From Chara braunii (lineage: Eukaryota; Streptophyta; Charophyceae; Charales; Characeae): DNA of 64,000 nucleotides. The stretch covers positions 2,472,636 through 2,536,635 of the forward strand of contig BFEA01000059.1 in assembly GCA_003427395.1 (NCBI GenBank). Reading direction: 5' to 3'. How positions within the stretch are numbered: the stretch's first letter is position 1; each line of letters begins with the position of its first letter. The translations under genes were made by a program, and so were the position numbers. Below the pieces are notes generated by a model. That model was not told the origin of the DNA and did not search any database. It saw nothing but the letters and a program-made list of their open reading frames with translations. This document shows positions 20,002 through 31,866 of this stretch, piece by piece.

Positions 20002-21643
20002 TCACCCGGCTTTTATTGTATCTGATTGAGTAGATTGAGCAGATGACTCCCCAACCCTATTGCTTTTACTCTTTGTGATCTGAGTTCCATTATGTTCTCT
20101 GGTAACTACTTCGCTCTTCTCTTCTTGGACGTAGGTCTCAGCAGCGGGTCTCGGGGTGGCCCGCAACCGATCTGGTTTTGCTTGCTGTTTTTTGACCCAG
20201 ATTTCCTTCCCACCTTTCTTCCTTGCTATTTTCCACCCCGAGCTCACCTGGCTCTCCTGCGCGGGGCTTGCTTGTTTGTCCTGTGCCTTTTCCTCCACAG
20301 GGGCCGAGGGGGTCCATGCATTTGGGGGATGTGTTCCCTAATCCGGTTCACCGGTTATTTCCCATACCCATCCTGTTGAGGTGCCTTCTTTCATGCGGTG
20401 CTCAATATAAACCCAACCTTCATGTCCCGGGTCCACTGCCCTCCAATGAATGACCTTTATTGGGTCCCTCAACAGTCTCCCTGTTGCTCTTGCCCTTTTC
20501 TGTGGGTGGAGCGGGCAAGCGTATTCGGTGCTTAGATGGTCGTAGGCTGTGCACTTATGGCACCATGGCCTCAGTTTGTGTGCAGTATTCATCATGTATT
20601 CCTCCCCTCCTACCCGATACGGAATCACATTATCAAGGGAGAATGGTTGGCCCTGAGGGTAATCCAGGGCCGACATCAAGTAATCGTGCCTCTTAGCCAC
20701 GAAAGAGGGAAGGGGGTCGATGAATGCGACAATGTTATACTGCAAACCAAAGTCATACACAAATGCTTCCTGGATTTCGACTGGGATATGACAGAGTTCC
20801 ACCTAGAAAAAAATCTGCATCAGCTGAGACCTCCTCTCCTCCAGCCCCAATCTTGCGCTGTGGCATCCAGGGGTAGATCCGGACCTCCGATCGTTCGCAG
20901 CGGAGACACTGCCACCCATTTATCACCTTCTTATCTGATTCGTGCATGCATAAGACTGTAACCATAGTGTTGGAGACGGGCTGCATCAGAAAGTGATCCC
21001 GGGTCATTTTCACACTGTTTTTTCATAACTTCAAGCCGACGGCCAATCCACTTGACTTTGTCATTGACTGACTTGAAGGCAGTGTCGTCATGAAACACCC
21101 AATTGCTGGCATGTTTCATGTAGACCTCATCCCTGCAAGCGATCCCATCCTTGGGGTAAGCTTTGACCACGACTTGCTTGCCTCCTTGTGACACGACCCT
21201 TGTTTCCGACGGAAGCAAGAATTTGGTCATGAAGAAGGCCCTTGCTGATGGTAGCCCCTCCAGGGAGATCTCAAGTTTCTTGGTTCTTGGACTACCCTGG
21301 CCCCGCTGGATGGTGAGGGCCTTACCCTGGTGCGGGTTTCTGAGTTTGTCCGCATAGGTGGCCTGTGATTGGCCATCACTTGTTTTATGAATGGGGGGGG
21401 GAGAGATTTCACGTGTTGTTCCATCTTTTTCTCCTCCTCCGTTAGAACCCCAGTATCCTTAGACTGTTGTCTTTCACAACACATGCTTATCTCCTTCTGT
21501 GAAGGGGTACCGGGGACGGTGTTCTGTTGAGACCATCGTTTATATCGAAGGCGCTCGTCTGCCAGCTGTCTCATTGCCCCACTATAAAAAAGCATTGAGT
21601 CGAGTTGTTTGTGTGCCCATTGCAGTCTGTTCGTTGGCTTCAT
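20002..21643 (-). pseudogene. Retroelement ORF1/Gag-like protein with zinc knuckle, frameshifted
   Basis: At least four minus-strand frames follow one another: 21643-21227 (starts MKPTNRLQWAHKQLDSML), 21230-20931, about 21013-20753, and 20802-20338, then a basic lysine-rich tail (20298-20002). The pieces overlap at their ends, which points to frameshifts in one protein of about 540 aa. The fourth part has IPVEIQEAFVYDF, a hydrophobic middle, and WCHKCTAYDH followed by LSTEYAC, a knuckle of CX2CX4HX6C type. This order (small domain, then knuckle, then charged tail) resembles ORF1 of plant LINEs, which binds element RNA. No ORF2 follows on its 3' side; an LTR begins 27 bp away instead. Confidence 0.55.
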
Positions 21644-21660
21644 GGTGGCGTGGCACTTAG

Positions 21661-23257
21661 CACCGAAGCGTCTGTTTGGTCACTTTTTTTTTTGGAAAGA
21701 AAAGTTTTGCTGCTTTTGGTAATTTGTTTGCTTTGAATTCCTCATTTGTGTTTTATTGTGTTTTATTTATTCCACTAATTACATATTTATTACCTATTTA
21801 TTTATTTGTCGTTTGATATTTCGGTTTATTTGTTTTCTCTACTTACCTTGTTCGTCCTGGTTCATACTGATCCATCAACACCAAGGACTGGTTGGAATGT
21901 GTCAGGGGGGCTCCCAGTCTGCCTTTCTTGCTCTGTTGCGCAACCACTGCACGGCCTCCCTCCGTTCCTCTCTCTTCTTTTGTCATGCGTGGCTCTGTAT
22001 TGTCTTAAACGACTCCTTCAGTCAAATCTTCCCATCACTGCACCCCAGGCTTCTAACCCTTGCTTCCTTCGCCTTACTTTTCTTCTTCCCCGGATCCCAA
22101 ATTCCTAAGTCAATCGACGATGTCCTTCACCTTGATCGTGGTGCTACTATCTTCCTCCCACCACCTTCCTTTGTCTTCCCCTCTCCCCCATAGCTCCTTC
22201 TTCCTTCTACTCCTTTTTAGCCTTCCGCCACTTCCTTCTTTTGTCCCTCTTTCCTTCTTCCTAGGTTTCCCCAAATTTGTGAGTCAATCGACGGTACCCT
22301 TTACCCTCGATCGCGGTGCTGTTGTCTTCCTCCCACCACCTTCCTTTGACATTGTCCTCTAGAGTCATCTTTTCCTTTTCACGTCTATACGCAATACCCG
22401 AATTCACATGGTCTGTCGGCGCTGTCTTTACTCTCGTTCTCAATCCGGCCGCTCACCTCACGTCGCCTTCTTTTGCCACTTCAGCATACATTTTTGCCCG
22501 GGACTTCACCGTTTTTCCTTATACATCGCTTCCTGGCTTAGCCCTGTTGTTTCCCACTTCTCTTGTCCCCCACGCCTTCCCTCCTAGATCGCTTTACATC
22601 CTAACCCTTGTTCATCCAAGTAAGACCGTCCCCTCCAACAACGGGATTATGTCTTCGATACTCAGTCCATTCTAATCAGTCGTCGTGGTGTCACTTTCCA
22701 TCAACCATCTCCTTTTTGAAACTTCCTTAACCCCCTGATCATCACTCTTTTTCGAAACGTACCTTTTGTGGATGTCCGCACTCACAAACCTACGTCCTGC
22801 TGACGCTTTTTTCATCGCTTCCACTGCCGATGTCCTCTCGCTATGTCGTCTTGATGTCGCTCTATCGTCGTTTTTTTGTGCCCAGTGTTTTTTCACAGTG
22901 TCGTTGTTTCTTCGCGCTCAAAGTCCATATGCAAATCTCCTTCTCATGCACACACTATCGTTGCCTCTCCCCGGTCCGCGCACGTGTGATTTGCTATGTC
23001 TAGAGCCCCCGGTTCCCATTTGGGCAGGGTGCCTGCTTGCTCGAGGCCCCCTCTCCCGGCCACCCTGGTCGGCGATGGCGCGTAGCTATGGTCAGCCTCC
23101 CTTCAAACCTTACCTGACACAACCTTTGTATCTTTTTAACGCAAAACGGGGGAATTAAACTCTCGTTGAATCCCGTTAAATTCACGTTAAACGCGAAAAT
23201 GGGCCGCTCCCCTGCTTTTCGGAAAAACGGAATTGATGCTCGGGGTCCGGAACACGT
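21661..23257. other. Pyrimidine-rich non-coding stretch
   Basis: The plus strand is strongly C/T-rich from 21940. It includes the 174-bp duplication listed separately. No gene seen. Confidence 0.45.
22091..22360. repeat. Tandem duplication, period about 174 bp
   Basis: AGTCAATCGACGATGTCCTT (from 22108) and AGTCAATCGACGGTACCCTT (from 22282) start two copies that share TCTTCCTCCCACCACCTTCC. Confidence 0.75.
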
Positions 23258-23453
23258 NNNNNNNNNNNNNNNNNNNNNNNNNNNNNNNNNNNNNNNNNNN
23301 NNNNNNNNNNNNNNNNNNNNNNNNNNNNNNNNNNNNNNNNNNNNNNNNNNNNNNNNNNNNNNNNNNNNNNNNNNNNNNNNNNNNNNNNNNNNNNNNNNNN
23401 NNNNNNNNNNNNNNNNNNNNNNNNNNNNNNNNNNNNNNNNNNNNNNNNNNNNN
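23258..23453. other. Assembly gap (196 N)
   Basis: Run of N. The sequence resumes in a GT-rich microsatellite, which probably caused the gap. Confidence 0.99.
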
Positions 23454-23590
23454 GTGTAGGTGTGTTGTATGTGCGCGTATGTGTATATGTGTGTGCCTGC
23501 GCCTGAGAGTGTCTGTGCATGAATATGAATGTATGTGCGTGTGTCTGTCTATGTGTGTGTTTGTAAGTGTGTGTGTGTGCATGATTGTTC
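23454..23590. repeat. Degenerate GT-rich microsatellite
   Basis: Alternating TG/GTGT DNA directly after the gap; no gene. Confidence 0.85.
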
Positions 23591-23885
23591 GCGTGAGTCC
23601 ATTGTTTCCCTTTTGAGGGATATAGTTTTTTCCCGTTGAAAACTGGGGGCGGGCGGTATGGGTTTGGGCGGGCGATTTGGGTCTGTGTTTTTTTTTTTTT
23701 CCTCTTCTACTGTGCAAGGAAGATGAGCAATAGCGAACTTCAGCAATCAAACAGCATCATATACACAAGACCAGATAGTCGGGACCTCGAACCAACAGCA
23801 GAATTGCATCACGAGTTTCACCAAATAAGAAGACACCAAGAGCTCATAATTGAGAATGCTGGTAAACTCTCATCATAATCATCAA

Positions 23886-24520
23886 TGAAGAACCAATGTT
23901 GATATCCTATCTGGCGCTCGGCACCCAGACTACAGATGGCAGATCCTATCTAACCTAGACTACAATGTCGAAGATGACGTCAACAGCTTTCCCGAAGTAC
24001 GAACATACAGCGACCAATGTCGCACGCTTCCAGCACCAGGTATGTCTCTCGCCTTACTCACAACCTCGTTCCCTAACACACAGATGCCACTTGCACCCAA
24101 GGACCACCCTGCGCCACACCTAGCTTACAGCAGTGCAGCTCGGCTATGACTGTCTGCTCCTTCCTACTCGCCCGTGAGCGCGTGAGTGCAAGCGAGCTAC
24201 AGCGCGGCAACACTTACGCATCATGCAGCCAGCACCCGAATGCCCAATGTGGAGGCAGGCCCTTTGCTATATCGAAGTGGCCTGCCTGTGTTTAGTCCCA
24301 GGAAGCTTCCAATAGGCCCCGGTAGCATGAGGCGCAACACGAACGAGAACAGGCCTTGGGCCTGAGGTGGTTGCATGCCCCCAACTGCCTTTGGCATGTG
24401 TTTGACCCAGTACCCGTGTCCAGCCCAGGGCCTGCTTTCCATACATTCACACAGGCGGCCAACGGCCTGGGTTCTCTCAACCAACTGACGCAAGACTCAT
24501 GCAACTTGCTACAGGCCCAA
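23886..24520 (+). repeat. Dispersed GGCCTG-rich repeat, copy A
   Basis: Aligns with 35121-35910 in order: AACCAATGTT, GGCGCTCGGCACCC, CAAGGTATGT-like word, GACCACCCTGCGC, AGGAAGCTTCC, AGGGCCTGC, and CAACCAACTG near the end. It may derive from a transcribed element (the CAGGTATGT word at 24037 resembles a splice donor). A short frame at 23722-23878 (MSNSELQQSNSIIYTRPDSR) precedes it; no domain. Confidence 0.6.
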
Positions 24521-24890
24521 TTTTGTGTGTGTGTGTGTATTTTTTTCCTTTTTCTTTTTTCTTTTTATGGTTTTGATTTTTTTAAAAATACACAAAGTTC
24601 TAAAAAAATAAAATAAAAAATAAATTTGTTGTACATCTTTGGAAGATCTACAACCCTATATTTTTTATTTGTTTTTCTGTTTTTGTTTTAGCCTTTAAAA
24701 AAATTGTGTGAAACCCAAAATAAAAACACTCATTTCATTTTAGTTTTTGTTTTTTTCATTGTGTATTTATGTTTTTGATTTTTTTAAATATATTTAAACA
24801 TCAAAAAATAAAAATAAAATACAGGGTTGTAGTCCTAAAAAAACCTACAACCCCATTTTTTTTTTTTTTTAATAATTTTTAGCCCAGGAA
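24521..24890. other. AT-rich low-complexity stretch
   Basis: GT run at 24524-24538, then T- and A-rich DNA with two words around TACAACCC (24648 and 24846). No gene. Confidence 0.6.
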
Positions 24891-25037
24891 AAAATCATCG
24901 CGGACCCCGTTAATTCGCGTCCAACGCGCGTTTGAACGAGAGTTTAACGCGAATTCAACGCATGTTGAATTTTTCAACGCGGAACCCGCGTTGAATTCAA
25001 AATCGGACACATAGGACACAACCACAAGACTGTCTGT

Positions 25038-27236
25038 GATGGTCGCCCTTACGCCTCCCCCACCCGCGCCTCCCCCGGAACCTCCCGCGAAACCAAGTGA
25101 GCCAAACGCAATACTGGAGTTGACCCGAACATAAGTTAGCCTGATGCAAGAGAGCAAGAAGGAACAGCGTGAGCACAATGCCCGGATAGAGTCTATGATG
25201 AGATTAATGCGCCCTATTGCTATTCGAGTTGCGCCTATGACACAGGCAGCGGCTCCCACTCAGGCGGTGGGCAGCACAGTGGCTAATCTAGGCGTTTGCT
25301 GCACATGTCACCAGCCCGGTCACCTAGCCAGGGACTGCCCCAACCGACCAACTCAAGTACTAGTAGGAGTCACCCTTATGGAAGCGGCACTAGTGGCCAA
25401 CGGGCCAGGAAGTGTAGGCACGACGATCGAAAAAACGAAGGGAAGGGGAAGCACAATGGTTACCACCGAGGAAATGACGAAAGTCATCCTGCTCGATCAG
25501 TATATCTCGTTGGGTTACCCAGGAATGAGAATGATTGGAACTATCCAACCAGCGAACGAACGACGAGAAATTGCAGAATGGAGACCGTCCCCCGGAGAAA
25601 TGGAATCTGGCGGCCCTACCTTCATTACAGGAGAAATCAGTGTGTCCTGAACATCGTTCGAGCTCTGGATCATCGGATCCCCCTGCCCATCAAACATCCA
25701 CTGTCCATATCAGAACAAACAAAGAAGCAAATGCTGCAACATCGCAAGGCAAACCGGAAACGCTTTGCCCTCACAAAGCAGGCAGCCATCAAAAGGAAAG
25801 CCCCCGCCTGCGAGGACAAACCCGATATCCCTAGCACCTTGGACCCGATACGGTTAGGAATCGTTCGGAAATATGATCATTTCCTTCGCATTAAGGCCAT
25901 TCCGTGGAAATCCGCGGAATGTGACGTAGAAGTTTGGGAAAATCCGTACAACGCTATCGTCGATTCAGGAGCAGCGGTCCTAGCCATTTCCTTGAAGGTT
26001 GTAGAACGAGCAGGAGGAAGGAGACCACCTTGTCCCTGCTGACGAGGAAAAGATCAAGGTAGTAGGAAGGATGAGGAACATTGCGTTTGGATTGGGAAAA
26101 GTTTACGCGTTGGGAGATGTCGTGGTATTAGACGTGAATACGTACGATGTTCTTCTGGGATTGCCAGCCTTTACCGCACTAAGAGCCAACCTTGACTTCG
26201 AAAGACGAGCAATCATCCTTCGAAATACGGTCGGGAAGCCGTATGTTATCCCGATGTATCTAACTCTCTGGACTGTACTCCCTACGACCCGGAAGACTTC
26301 CCCTGGAAGTGGAGAACCACTCCACGTAATCACCTGGGGGGAGCCCCTCAAGGAAACGGGCGAAAGGAAAAAAACACCGGAGTTGTCAAGTAGCTCCTCC
26401 AAAGGCGAGAATGAAACAGACCCCGAGATTTGGGATATGGTGCACCAAGTGATTCATTACCTCGTGCGGCAAAAAACATCGAAAACATTCATCCTTACGG
26501 AGTGGAACCTCCAGCGGACGAGAGCCTTAGTCCTAGGGGAGCCGCTCGTCCAAGTGTCCTCAATAGTTGATTCTTCAAAACGAGGCCACCACCCCGCTTC
26601 TCTCGAGATACAGTGACAAGAAAGCGTTCTGCGACATTTTCGGGACTGCCTCGTTCTCTACTCTCTACAGGGAAAGAGGTTCAATTGCTGCGACAGAGTG
26701 TCGAGGATGGAACTTTGGACCCCCCTAGGCGTGGCAACCCATACGAACTCGGAATCAAGATCGTGGAAAAAATAGTTAGTTTGCAAGATATCAACGACGG
26801 GGTAACACCAGAAGAGCACATGGCAATCCGGGAAGAAGACGCCCAGATGGTTGCCACGGTGTTCTCCTGTCGATCGAACAACTCATTCATCTCGGCCCCT
26901 CCTCCAGGGAAAGGCAAGAAAGTGGGCACGAAACAAGTGACGGTCAACATACGCGGTCAACTTTATGAGCTACATGTGCCCCAGTGCGTGCCCGACGAGA
27001 CTCGCCGATTAATCGCGGATATCCTAATCGAAAATCAAAGGGCAATTAGTATCGAGGATACAAATATCGGGTTGTCACTGGTAATTCAACATGAAATCCA
27101 GACCGGGACGCACCCACCAATCTATTGCAAACCGTTTCGCTATTCCCTCGCCGAACGGAAAACAACATGAAAACGAATTAGGGAGTTCGAATCTAACGGT
27201 TGGATTGAACCAGCTACCAGGCCGGTGTCGGTGCGA
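25038..27236 (+). pseudogene. gag-pol: Gypsy-type Gag-Pro-RT remnant, frameshifted and truncated
   Basis: Reading along the plus strand: a proline-rich Gag end (TPPPPAPPPEPPAKPSEP), a stop near 25132, then VCCTCHQPGHLARDC, a zinc knuckle of CX2CX4HX4C form (25297-25338) that binds RNA. After a frameshift comes the aspartic protease: YNAIVDSGAAVLAIS (catalytic DSG, about 25962) and, in a new frame after 26071, VLLGLPAFTALRANLDF. A last frame (26613-27170) carries the linker and RT start: IQHEIQTGTHPPIYCKPFRY; past a stop, IREFESNGWIEPATRP. Most of RT and all of RNase H and integrase are missing. Gag, Pro, RT is the gypsy order. An LTR begins at 27351 on the same strand, so internal deletion is likely. 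Confidence 0.82.
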
Positions 27237-27350
27237 ATACCCTGACAAGGGTATCCGCCCTGGTTCTTGCAACTGACAGAAAATAAGTTTGGATTAGAAT
27301 AGACCGTGCGAGGCACGACCGTATCTGTGACCTACCTTTGTTTAGAAAAT

Positions 27351-28070
27351 TGATTAAGATAGAGGGTGAGTGGGCGCGCATGTGATTTCTCCATTTGATT
27401 GTGCAGCCGTTTTAGTTGACCGGTCTGATCCTTGGTATAGATTAGAATAAGGAATACCAGGTTTGTTTTTGTCTGGCACATTTGACCACTGGTAGGCCTG
27501 GTGCGAGGAGTCGGGTGCGAGGCAGCCGCAAGCGCAAGTTGGGCAAGCCTGCGCGGATGCCTAGCGATCGCGCGCTCAGTTATAAGTGGGAATAAAGGCC
27601 CGGGCGGTGTTCTTGGGCCTAAGCGTGGCACCACATCACCTTATATGGGTTTTTGCGTGTGCTGAATTCAAGCTTGGGCTTAGCCCTATAGGTCACAGCG
27701 TTGGATTGTTGCTACGGCGGTTCGGGGATCGAGGCCAGCCGGCGGCGGCAAAGGAGCGTTGGAGCATTGAAGGGTTGAGGGGTTGAGGGTCCCGCGGGAC
27801 TATCCCCCTTAGTTTTGTGGGGGAGTCCAGTGGCGGGCCCACTAGGCGGGACCGAGGGAGTGCCTATAGGGCATGCGTTTTCACCCCCAACCGCGTGAGT
27901 TTTTTTTTATTATTATTCATTATTTTCGTTTCGCATGTTTAGTGGTTGATAGATAATATTCTTAGCAGATCCGGGGTCGGAACCAGGTCGGGAATCTAGA
28001 CTCCTGACACAGTAGGCCGGGGTGCGATCCCTAGACCCTACCTTACTGGTGTACAAAGCCCCGGGTATTG
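27351..28070 (+). mobile_element. LTR of a retrotransposon (plus orientation)
   Basis: Starts TGATTAAGATAGAGGGTGAG at 27351 and matches the minus-strand LTR at 19975-19262 base for base in many blocks. Inside, TTATAAGTGG and GGAATAAAGG (27580-27597) could be promoter and polyadenylation words. It is probably the 3' LTR of the gypsy remnant just upstream, though a purine tract before it is not evident. The right end is uncertain. Confidence 0.6.
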
Positions 28071-28340
28071 GACAGGTGACTTGTGTCGTAGGTCTCAGCT
28101 GCGACAGTCTTTGAAGGTCAAGGTCATAGTTGCTACAACTCTCAAAGGTCAAGGTAGTAGCTGCTGCGATGACGAAAGGCCGAGGGCCGTCTCGAAATGG
28201 GCTGTCAGAGACCGCCCAGGGCCCACAACTGGGCTAAGGCCAGTGGGTCGGCCGTCAGGTCCGCCTGTGCAAAAGTCAGGGGTGTCCAGTCCCAGTCCCT
28301 TGAGAGAAGGTTAACAACAGTCGTATTTTTCATCACCACT
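28071..28340. other. Non-coding, short repeats
   Basis: CTCAAAGGTCAAGGT-type words occur twice (28111-28125, 28141-28155). No gene seen. Confidence 0.4.
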
Positions 28341-28348
28341 TCAGGACA

Positions 28349-28525
28349 CCCTTCACCACTTCAAGATGCAACCTGCCTAAACAGGTGGTTTTCAGGGTCT
28401 TCGGACCTTTCACCACTTCATGACCATTCAGGTATGAAAATCCTGAATGGTCCTGAAGTGGTGAAAGCTCCAAAGACCCTGAAAACCACATGTTGAGGCA
28501 GGCTGCATCCTCAAGTGGTGAAGGG
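28349..28525. repeat. Long palindrome, 84-bp arms
   Basis: 28349-28432 is complementary to 28442-28525 with a 9-bp spacer. The arms contain CCCTTCACCACTTCAAGATG, CAGGTGGTTTTCAGGGTCTT and CACCACTTCATGACCATTC. Transcribed RNA would fold into a near-perfect hairpin. No coding. Confidence 0.88.
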
Positions 28526-28745
28526 TGGTTTTCATGGTCTTCGGACCTTTCACCACTTCAAGACCATTCAGGATTTTCAGACTGCCCAAAACTCTCACTT
28601 GACCACTTCAAGACACCCTTTACCACTTCAGGATGCGGCCTGCCTAAACAGGTGGTTTTCAGGGTCTTCGAACCTTTCACCACTTCAGGACCATTCAGGA
28701 TTTTCAGACTGCCAAAAACTCTCACTTCAGAGTTTTCATTCCTGA
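28526..28745. repeat. Further direct copies of the palindrome arm
   Basis: Two more copies of the left arm lie in the same orientation (28526-28600 and about 28621-28745), sharing GGTCTTCGGACCTTTCACCA, GACCATTCAGGATTTTCAGA and ACTCTCACTT. Confidence 0.8.
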
Positions 28746-28815
28746 ATTTTCAGCTACCCGATAACCGCTTGTGAGTCCCCTCAAGTCCAGTCAGCAAGTA
28801 CCATATGGGACTGGA

Positions 28816-28866
28816 CACACGGGGGCTTGAGCAAGAGGGCACACGGGGGCTTGAGCAAGTATAAAT
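28816..28866 (+). promoter_or_regulatory. Possible promoter: duplicated 19-mer plus TATA box
   Basis: ACACGGGGGCTTGAGCAAG is repeated at 28816 and 28841 and is followed by TATAAAT (28860-28866) and then a plausible start region. No gene is recognised downstream, so it may be a retroelement LTR promoter. Confidence 0.4.
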
Positions 28867-28869
28867 CAG

Positions 28870-31350
28870 GAGGCAGCGAACGGTCATTCATTCATTCCTG
28901 TGTAAGCCATGCGGAAGCACTGCCTGGAGCGTCTTATACGAGGTGGTCTGCAGTGAGCCCAAGGTTGAAAGTGACGAGAGGATGGGAAGAGAACCGAGCT
29001 TGACCCTCAGCTTGCGCCAGGCGCATGCGCAGCAACGGGACAAGAAACGGCGGGCACAAACATTGAGCAGCAGAAGGGTAGTGGAAAATGCCTAAATCCG
29101 GACACGAAATTGCGTCGGGTATGTGCGCAACGGAGAAAACGAGCTACGAAGGGAGCTGACGAGGTGGAGAGCGCCTAGCGCACCCAGTCCTCGACGGATT
29201 CAGACAAACTAAGAGCCTAATCCGAGGGTTGTGGGTCGGGCGAATCGCATGGTGAGGTTAGTTTGACCGATAGATTAGTAGAATAAGAAGAGGAGAAGAG
29301 AGCCGATGCGCGAAGCTATGGGGGAAGCAGAGAAAGAGGGAAAGGGAAAGTTGAGGATGTTACTCGATCCTCGGACAAATCGGGTGAGGTAGGAGTCTAT
29401 GTTGAAGTTTTTTGGGGTCGGGCGAATCGATTGGTAGTGTTAGCTTAGGGATGGAGTTCGTAGATTAAGAGGTAGAGAAGAAAAGGACTGCACAGAGGAA
29501 ACGAAGATAAGGATATGGTGGAGGCGATTCTCTTCTACCTCGGTCGGTTCCTGCGGGAAACGGACAAGCGAAGATTGGAATTGGTTTTTTTTTATCGTTG
29601 CGCATCCGATGGAAAGCTCGGATTGGAGAAAAAGCGGTTGGAATTTGCTGTCCAACTAACAGGGGCAGCGTGTAGGAGGACGGGCAGTGTACCTAGCACT
29701 CTTTCAGCGGTGGATTCATTTGATTTTGCTCGTTCCCCCGGGAAAGCGGGAAGGAACCAGCCATGGAGTTGATGACTTACCTGTCCACCGGTGCGTTGCC
29801 CATCCTAACGGTAGAGGAGGCCACTCTCCAGCTGCTGCGTGCGTTGAGACCGGATGCTAGCCGACGACAAGAAGAGTGCGGGCAGAAGGGCTAGGAGCAC
29901 GATACTCATAGCGCCCATCGCCCGGACAAAGCGGCTCTCTGCGGTGGTCATCGGTCTGAGATGCTTGCCGCGGTAAGATGGAAGTTGTCGCCCAGACGCG
30001 CGACGTATAGCCGCCTCCGCTCTTCGTAATCGCTGTCGGACATGGAGTGGCCTTTTTCTACGAAGAGGTTGAGCTCGGAGTACTCGCCGGCTTTGTTGAG
30101 CTAGTGATTATGGTCGTGGAGACCATCATTGTATCGCCCGAAGTTGCCCGTTACGTACGTACTCACCGTCATGCCTGGAGTTGTCGTATTGCGACTACTA
30201 AAAACCCATACGAACCGGGTCGAGGGGCTGAGGTTGCACATCCGGGGAAGCGGGCTTCGAAGTACTAGTGCACTCGGCAGACATCTGGCGACAGGTTCAT
30301 TCGATTTTGCTCACCCGGTCGATGGAGGTGATGTGAGCACAACCGCGTGTTGGAGGGGTGTCAAGTGGGGTTGATACAAACTGAAGAGGCCGCGCGCAGA
30401 AACTAGTGTAAGGGAGATTGGGGAGAGGAAGTTGGTAGAGTAAACTTACCTGACCGAGGTGAAGTGGTGGATCCACTCTCATTCTATGAGGACGGGCACT
30501 AGCAGCTAGCGAGAAGTATGGTGAGGGTGCTGTTTAGCACCATGCGTGGTCAGGATTACTGCTGATTGAAGGAAGAATGATTGTAAGGCAGTATTGCTTC
30601 AGTGCTGGTTGCTGCTAAAGTGCCCCGATGCTGCGCACGGCTGTGGAGCCCGCAGGTTATCGGTTGGGTCCTCACTGAGTTTGCTTGCGTATCAGACAGG
30701 GCACAATAAAAAGAGGGGGGGGCTATGACTGTCTACCACTCGATTACTACAGCACAACGTTTCGCTATATTTATTCGCCAAGCTGTGCAAGTGGCTAGTT
30801 GTTGTGTTCTCATTCGCACATTACTGAGTTGGGCCTCTTGCCAATTGTGCAACGCTGGTTGTTGTGGGTATCATAGTGAAGTTGTTGAACTATTACTAAT
30901 TTGATACAGCGGCTGGCTGTGCGAGGCCCTGCGCATAATTGAAAGTTGTTTGCATTATTGCGCATACGCTGTGCGGTACGGAGTTCTTCTTGTTAGGTGC
31001 CTATTACTGTTGCGGAGGGGGAGAGCTCACAAAGGGTCCGGATACAGCTCCGAGGCATAGCTGTTGATGTGGAAATTCTAGACGACATTTCAGGAGATTA
31101 CAGAACTGTTGATCCTCGGGCTACCAGTTGCTGCCTGTTTACTGTGCTTGGCGCATATGTCACTGCACCCCATCGCTATATGTAGTGGCTGCATTTGGTA
31201 CCAGCTTGCAGGTTACTGTGCCGTTGTTGTACGGTTGTGTGAACTGCCATATGCTCGCTGCAATGTGCACTGCTGTGCCCTCCACTACTGCTCCGTAGCT
31301 GTGCATCCTGGTCGTTGCAGCAGGCTGACTGATTCGTTGTATCTATGTAT
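28870..31350. other. Long stretch without a recognised gene
   Basis: Holds the 180-bp duplication at 29230-29495. GGATTCATTTGATTTTGCTC (29711) recurs imperfectly as GGTTCATTCGATTTTGCTC (30294). Open frames at 29515-29772 and 30047-30374 show no domain. Confidence 0.4.
29230..29495. repeat. Tandem duplication, period about 180 bp
   Basis: GTCGGGCGAATCGCATGGTG (29237) and GTCGGGCGAATCGATTGGTA (29417) each lead into GTTAG, then AGATTA and AAGAGGAGAAG/AGAGGTAGAGAAG. Confidence 0.65.
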
Positions 31351-31351
31351 C

Positions 31352-31352
<1 letters not shown>

Positions 31353-31401
<49 letters not shown>

Positions 31402-31428
31402 GATCGATCGATCGATCGATCGATCGAT
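31353..31428. repeat. Compound microsatellite (CTAT)n then (CGAT)n
   Basis: About 12 units of CTAT pass without a break into about 8 units of CGAT. One base differs between the units, so the second may have arisen from the first. Confidence 0.95.
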
Positions 31429-31866
31429 CTCTCTCAAGCCATCACAACATAGGGGCCGCAATGACCAGGGACATATCCGATGCAATTGTTATTGAATTTT
31501 ATTTTATGTATGTGGGATCAAAAAATGATAATGGCTCCAATTCCAAAGTAGGAGGATCTGTGCAGGTCTTTGAAGCTCGTGGAAAACAAAGATAAGTGGA
31601 GGAAGACATGCAAGGCTAACAAAGGAAAAGACAGAGAGAACATTGCAGAAAGCCGGAAATCGTACACAAAGCGAATGCACATCCGCAGTAGGCAACCACT
31701 TATTTTTGTTCCATCAAGTATGAGCGAGAGTTCGAAGTTGAAAGAATGAAACGAATCACCACCCGCCACTCTCGTCCATTGGAAGCGGATCAGTGACATC
31801 GAGAACCGTTCATCAAAAGTGTTCCTGAAGAGGTTGCACGAGAAAAAAACGTCACAGCGATAATAC

